Positions 61,702 through 64,000 of a stretch of 64,000 nt of DNA are shown piece after piece. Positions within the stretch are counted from its first letter, which is position 1. Each line of letters starts with the position of its first letter. Made by a program: the position numbers and the translations under genes. Source of the stretch: Alphaproteobacteria bacterium (lineage in GTDB: Bacteria > Pseudomonadota > Alphaproteobacteria > JAEULC01); the NCBI GenBank assembly GCA_020846275.1, contig JADLEG010000300.1, positions 62,001 through 126,000 of the forward strand. Reading direction: 5' to 3'. The notes below the pieces were generated by a model. That model was not told the origin of the DNA and made no database searches. It worked only from the letters and a program-made list of their open reading frames with translations.

Positions 61702-62607
61702 ATGAAAGCGACGCTCAGCCAGATCGAGGCGTTCTACTGGATCACCCGGCTCGGGAGTTTCCATGCCGCGGCGGCGCAACTCAACCTGACGCAGCCCACG
61801 ATCAGCCTGCGAATCCGAAGCCTGGAGGAATCCCTGGGCCTGCGCCTGTTCGAGCGGGTGGGGCGCCGCACGCGGTTGACCGACGGCGCGACCCGGCTGC
61901 TGCCCGACGTGGGCAACATGATGCACCTGGCCGAGCAGTTCTGGGCAAAGCAGACCTTGCGCGACCCGCTGCGCGGACGGCTGCGTATGGGCGCGCCCGC
62001 GAGCATCGCGCTCAGCTGCATGGCCGACCTGCTCGCCAGGCTGAACAAGCAGAACGCCGATTTCGACGTCACGCTGACGATCGACAAGAGCACGGCGCTG
62101 CAGCGGCGCCTGAACGATCGCGAGATCGACGTTGCCATCGTCGTCGAGCCCGACGTCAAGCCGCATGTCAGGACGACGCCCCTTGGCATGATGAAGCACG
62201 CCTGGGTCGCAAGTCCCCGGCTGGACCTGCCGCACCGCCGCATCGGCCCGCACGACCTGATGCCGTTCCGCATTTTGACGCAGGCGGAGCCGTCGAATCT
62301 GATGACTCTGGTCATGACGTGGTTCGGTTCGGCCGGTCTGGAACCGAGGCGCATCAGCACCTGCGACAGCATCTCGGTCATCGCGCGCCTCACGGTTGCC
62401 GGAGAGGGCATCAGCATCCTGGCGCCCGCTGTTCTCGCGGCCGAGCTGCGGACGAAGCAGGTGCGGATTCTCAACACCGTCCCGGCGCTGGTCCGCCCTC
62501 GCCTCTACATCGCCTATCAGATCGAGAAATCCGGCCCCAGCATGCAGCTGATCGCCTCGGCCATCCGCGACGTGGTCTCGAAATCGAACGTGCTCGAGCG
62601 GGCGTGA
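61702..62607 (+). CDS. LysR family transcriptional regulator
   Basis: A 301-residue regulator with N-terminal helix-turn-helix (GSFHAAAAQLNLTQPTISLR, about 16-35) and a LysR substrate-binding domain. It is divergent from the importer operon 52958-61521 and probably activates it in response to the imported compound. ATG at 61702 gives the standard LysR N-terminus (KATLSQIEAFYWI). Confidence 0.9.
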   Translation: MKATLSQIEAFYWITRLGSFHAAAAQLNLTQPTISLRIRSLEESLGLRLFERVGRRTRLTDGATRLLPDVGNMMHLAEQFWAKQTLRDPLRGRLRMGAPASIALSCMADLLARLNKQNADFDVTLTIDKSTALQRRLNDREIDVAIVVEPDVKPHVRTTPLGMMKHAWVASPRLDLPHRRIGPHDLMPFRILTQAEPSNLMTLVMTWFGSAGLEPRRISTCDSISVIARLTVAGEGISILAPAVLAAELRTKQVRILNTVPALVRPRLYIAYQIEKSGPSMQLIASAIRDVVSKSNVLERA

Positions 62608-62752
62608 GCTCGGCATTTCGTTCGCGACAGCCAGGGCTTTCCGGCCGGGAGAGACGTGGTGACAAGGCGGCCGATGCGGCGACGATCGATTTGGTCGGAG
62701 CCCTTCGTCGGTGGGTCGGACGCCTGCCGGTAAGAGGGCGGGGCGTGGCCCG

Positions 62753-63829
62753 CTATGTACCCGCCGGAAACAGCACCGTGTTAGCTGCGCTCCAGCCGAG
62801 GCGGATTGGCGAGCCGATGGCCGCTGGCGGCCCGGCGCCCTCGGTCAGGCGGCGGGACGTGATCACGGTGCCATCCGGCAGCTGGACGAAGTAGCAGGTG
62901 ATGCCGCCGATGAAGATGACGTTGCTGACGATGCCGGAAACCTCGTTGCAGGCACTTTCCGACTGCGCGAGCGGCCGCAAATGCTCCGGACGCACCAGCA
63001 TGCGCAGGGACGCGTCGACCGCCATCGACACCTGCTTTTCGCTGCGGATCGCGCATCCGCCCGGGCCGCGTACGACCGCTGCGGGCTCCGCCGTCACCAA
63101 CGTGACATCAAGCAGGTTCGACTCGCCGAGGAACGTGGCGACGAACGGCGTCGCGGGGTGGAAATAGAGCTCGGCCGGCTTTCCGAGCTGCTCGATGCGC
63201 CCCTGGTTCATCAGGCAGATGCGATCGGACAGCACCATCGCCTCTTCCTGGTCATGCGTGACGTACAGCACGGTGATGCCGAGCTGGCCGTGCAGCCGCT
63301 TGATCTCGAGCTGCATCTGGTCGCGCAGCTTGCGGTCGAGCGCACCCAGCGGCTCGTCCATCAGGATGAGCGACGGATTGTAGACCAGGCATCGCGCGAT
63401 CGAGATGCGCTGCTGCTGCCCGCCGGACAGCTCGCGCGGCTTGCGCTGGGCGACGTCCGGCAACTGGACGAGGCGGAGGACGTCCTCGACCTTGGCGCGC
63501 ACCTCCGCCGACGGCATCTTCCGCACGCGCAGGGGAAAGGCGATGTTCTCGAACACGGTCATATGCGGCATCAGCGCATAGTTCTGGAACACCATTCCCA
63601 GGTCGCGCTGGCTGGGCGGGACATCGGTGACGTCGCGGTCGCGGATGAAGACCTTGCCCGAGCTGGCCGCGACCATGCCGGCGATCAGGTTCAGCAGGGT
63701 CGTCTTTCCCGACCCGCTGGGGCCGAGCAGCGTGACGAACTCGCCCTTGTCGACCGACAGGTCGACGGCCGACAGGGCGGCAACGCTGCCGTAGCGCTTG
63801 CTGACCTGCTCCAATCGAACCATCGCCAT
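62753..63829 (-). CDS. ABC importer ATPase (PotA/UgpC type)
   Basis: A 358-residue ATPase: Walker A GPSGSGKT, signature [14 protein letters not shown], Walker B LMDEPLGALDRKLR, switch THDQEEAMV, then a TOBE_2-type C-terminus (about 275-358). It follows a GcvT-like gene by 48 bp and is convergent with lysR. Its permeases and binding protein are presumably beyond the right edge. A polyamine, betaine or iron-type substrate is possible. Confidence 0.88.
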   Translation of the reverse strand: MAMVRLEQVSKRYGSVAALSAVDLSVDKGEFVTLLGPSGSGKTTLLNLIAGMVAASSGKVFIRDRDVTDVPPSQRDLGMVFQNYALMPHMTVFENIAFPLRVRKMPSAEVRAKVEDVLRLVQLPDVAQRKPRELSGGQQQRISIARCLVYNPSLILMDEPLGALDRKLRDQMQLEIKRLHGQLGITVLYVTHDQEEAMVLSDRICLMNQGRIEQLGKPAELYFHPATPFVATFLGESNLLDVTLVTAEPAAVVRGPGGCAIRSEKQVSMAVDASLRMLVRPEHLRPLAQSESACNEVSGIVSNVIFIGGITCYFVQLPDGTVITSRRLTEGAGPPAAIGSPIRLGWSAANTVLFPAGT

Positions 63830-63877
63830 CCAGCCGATCCTTGCGTGCGGTCGTTCCGTTTATTCAGCGGCGACGGC

Positions 63878-64000
63878 TCAGGCCCGCGTCCGCTCTTCCT
63901 TGGGATCATACAGCGCCCCGGCGATAACCGTCGCGGTCCGCCGCTCGCCCTTGATCAGGCATTCGAGGACCGTGCCTTCGCGCGCCAACTCCGCCGGCAC
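63878..64000 (-). CDS. GcvT-like C-terminal fragment (gene cut by window edge)
   Basis: The last 40 codons of a minus-strand gene. The translation includes TVLECLIKGERRTATVIAG and ends ALYDPKEERTRA, matching the barrel-domain end of glycine-cleavage T proteins and of dimethylglycine/sarcosine dehydrogenases. Those act on N-methylated glycine derivatives with folate. It is complete at its stop (63878) and truncated upstream by the window, not by mutation. Confidence 0.6.
   Translation of the reverse strand: MPAELAREGTVLECLIKGERRTATVIAGALYDPKEERTRA

Overview
This is a GC-rich window from what looks like an alphaproteobacterium (Rhodospirillales/Hyphomicrobiales type). Three things point there: very high G+C at third codon positions, a hopanoid-modification (hpn) cluster, and unusually many ABC importers paired with catabolic enzymes. 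No rRNA, tRNA, CRISPR array or intact phage was seen. About 56 protein genes can be supported, mostly in tight operons with ATGA/GTGA stop-start overlaps.

Layout. 0-5.2 kb: an amidohydrolase transcribed divergently from a G3E metallochaperone GTPase, a TetR regulator, a PaaK-like acyl-CoA ligase and a second, active-site-altered amidohydrolase, with a TetR-type palindrome between the two units. 5.3-11.3 kb: a FAD amine/amino-acid oxidase, a dipicolinate synthase A-like protein and an iron/AEP-type ABC importer. 11.4-21.2 kb: a LysR gene bracketed by a 47-bp inverted repeat (probable operators), a class V aminotransferase, a five-gene Dpp-type peptide importer, then an M24 Xaa-Pro-type peptidase and an EamA exporter. 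21.5-28 kb: an inositol-monophosphatase-like enzyme, a polar amino acid importer, a LuxR-type regulator and a VC1184-type class V aminotransferase-fold protein. 28-32 kb: a second iron-type ABC importer with a coupled small secreted protein. 32.2-32.5 kb: relics of an IS630-type element. 32.5-40.8 kb: the hopanoid cluster (hpnI, hpnJ, hpnN, hpnL and a CDP-alcohol phosphatidyltransferase on the minus strand; hpnK divergent).

40.8-52.7 kb: nine co-oriented genes: an IclR regulator, a NicX-like (M29-fold) protein retaining the H...HxD metal triad, a Rieske oxygenase, HyuA/HyuB-type ATP-dependent ring-amide hydrolases and a LIV-type importer. Together they look like uptake, hydroxylation, ring cleavage and lactam/imide hydrolysis of an N-heterocycle; this is the best candidate for an undescribed pathway here. 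53-62.6 kb: a sugar-type ABC importer with two tandem, near-identical binding proteins, an amidohydrolase, a Gfo/Idh/MocA dehydrogenase and a D-threonine aldolase/DSD1-like enzyme, controlled by a divergent LysR. The right edge holds another importer ATPase and the C-terminal 40 codons of a GcvT-like protein.

The common theme is scavenging. Seven ABC systems each sit beside one to four enzymes that fit the first catabolic steps for the imported compound, with a local regulator in most cases. Assignments are by reading motifs; substrates are inferred and none was tested by search.
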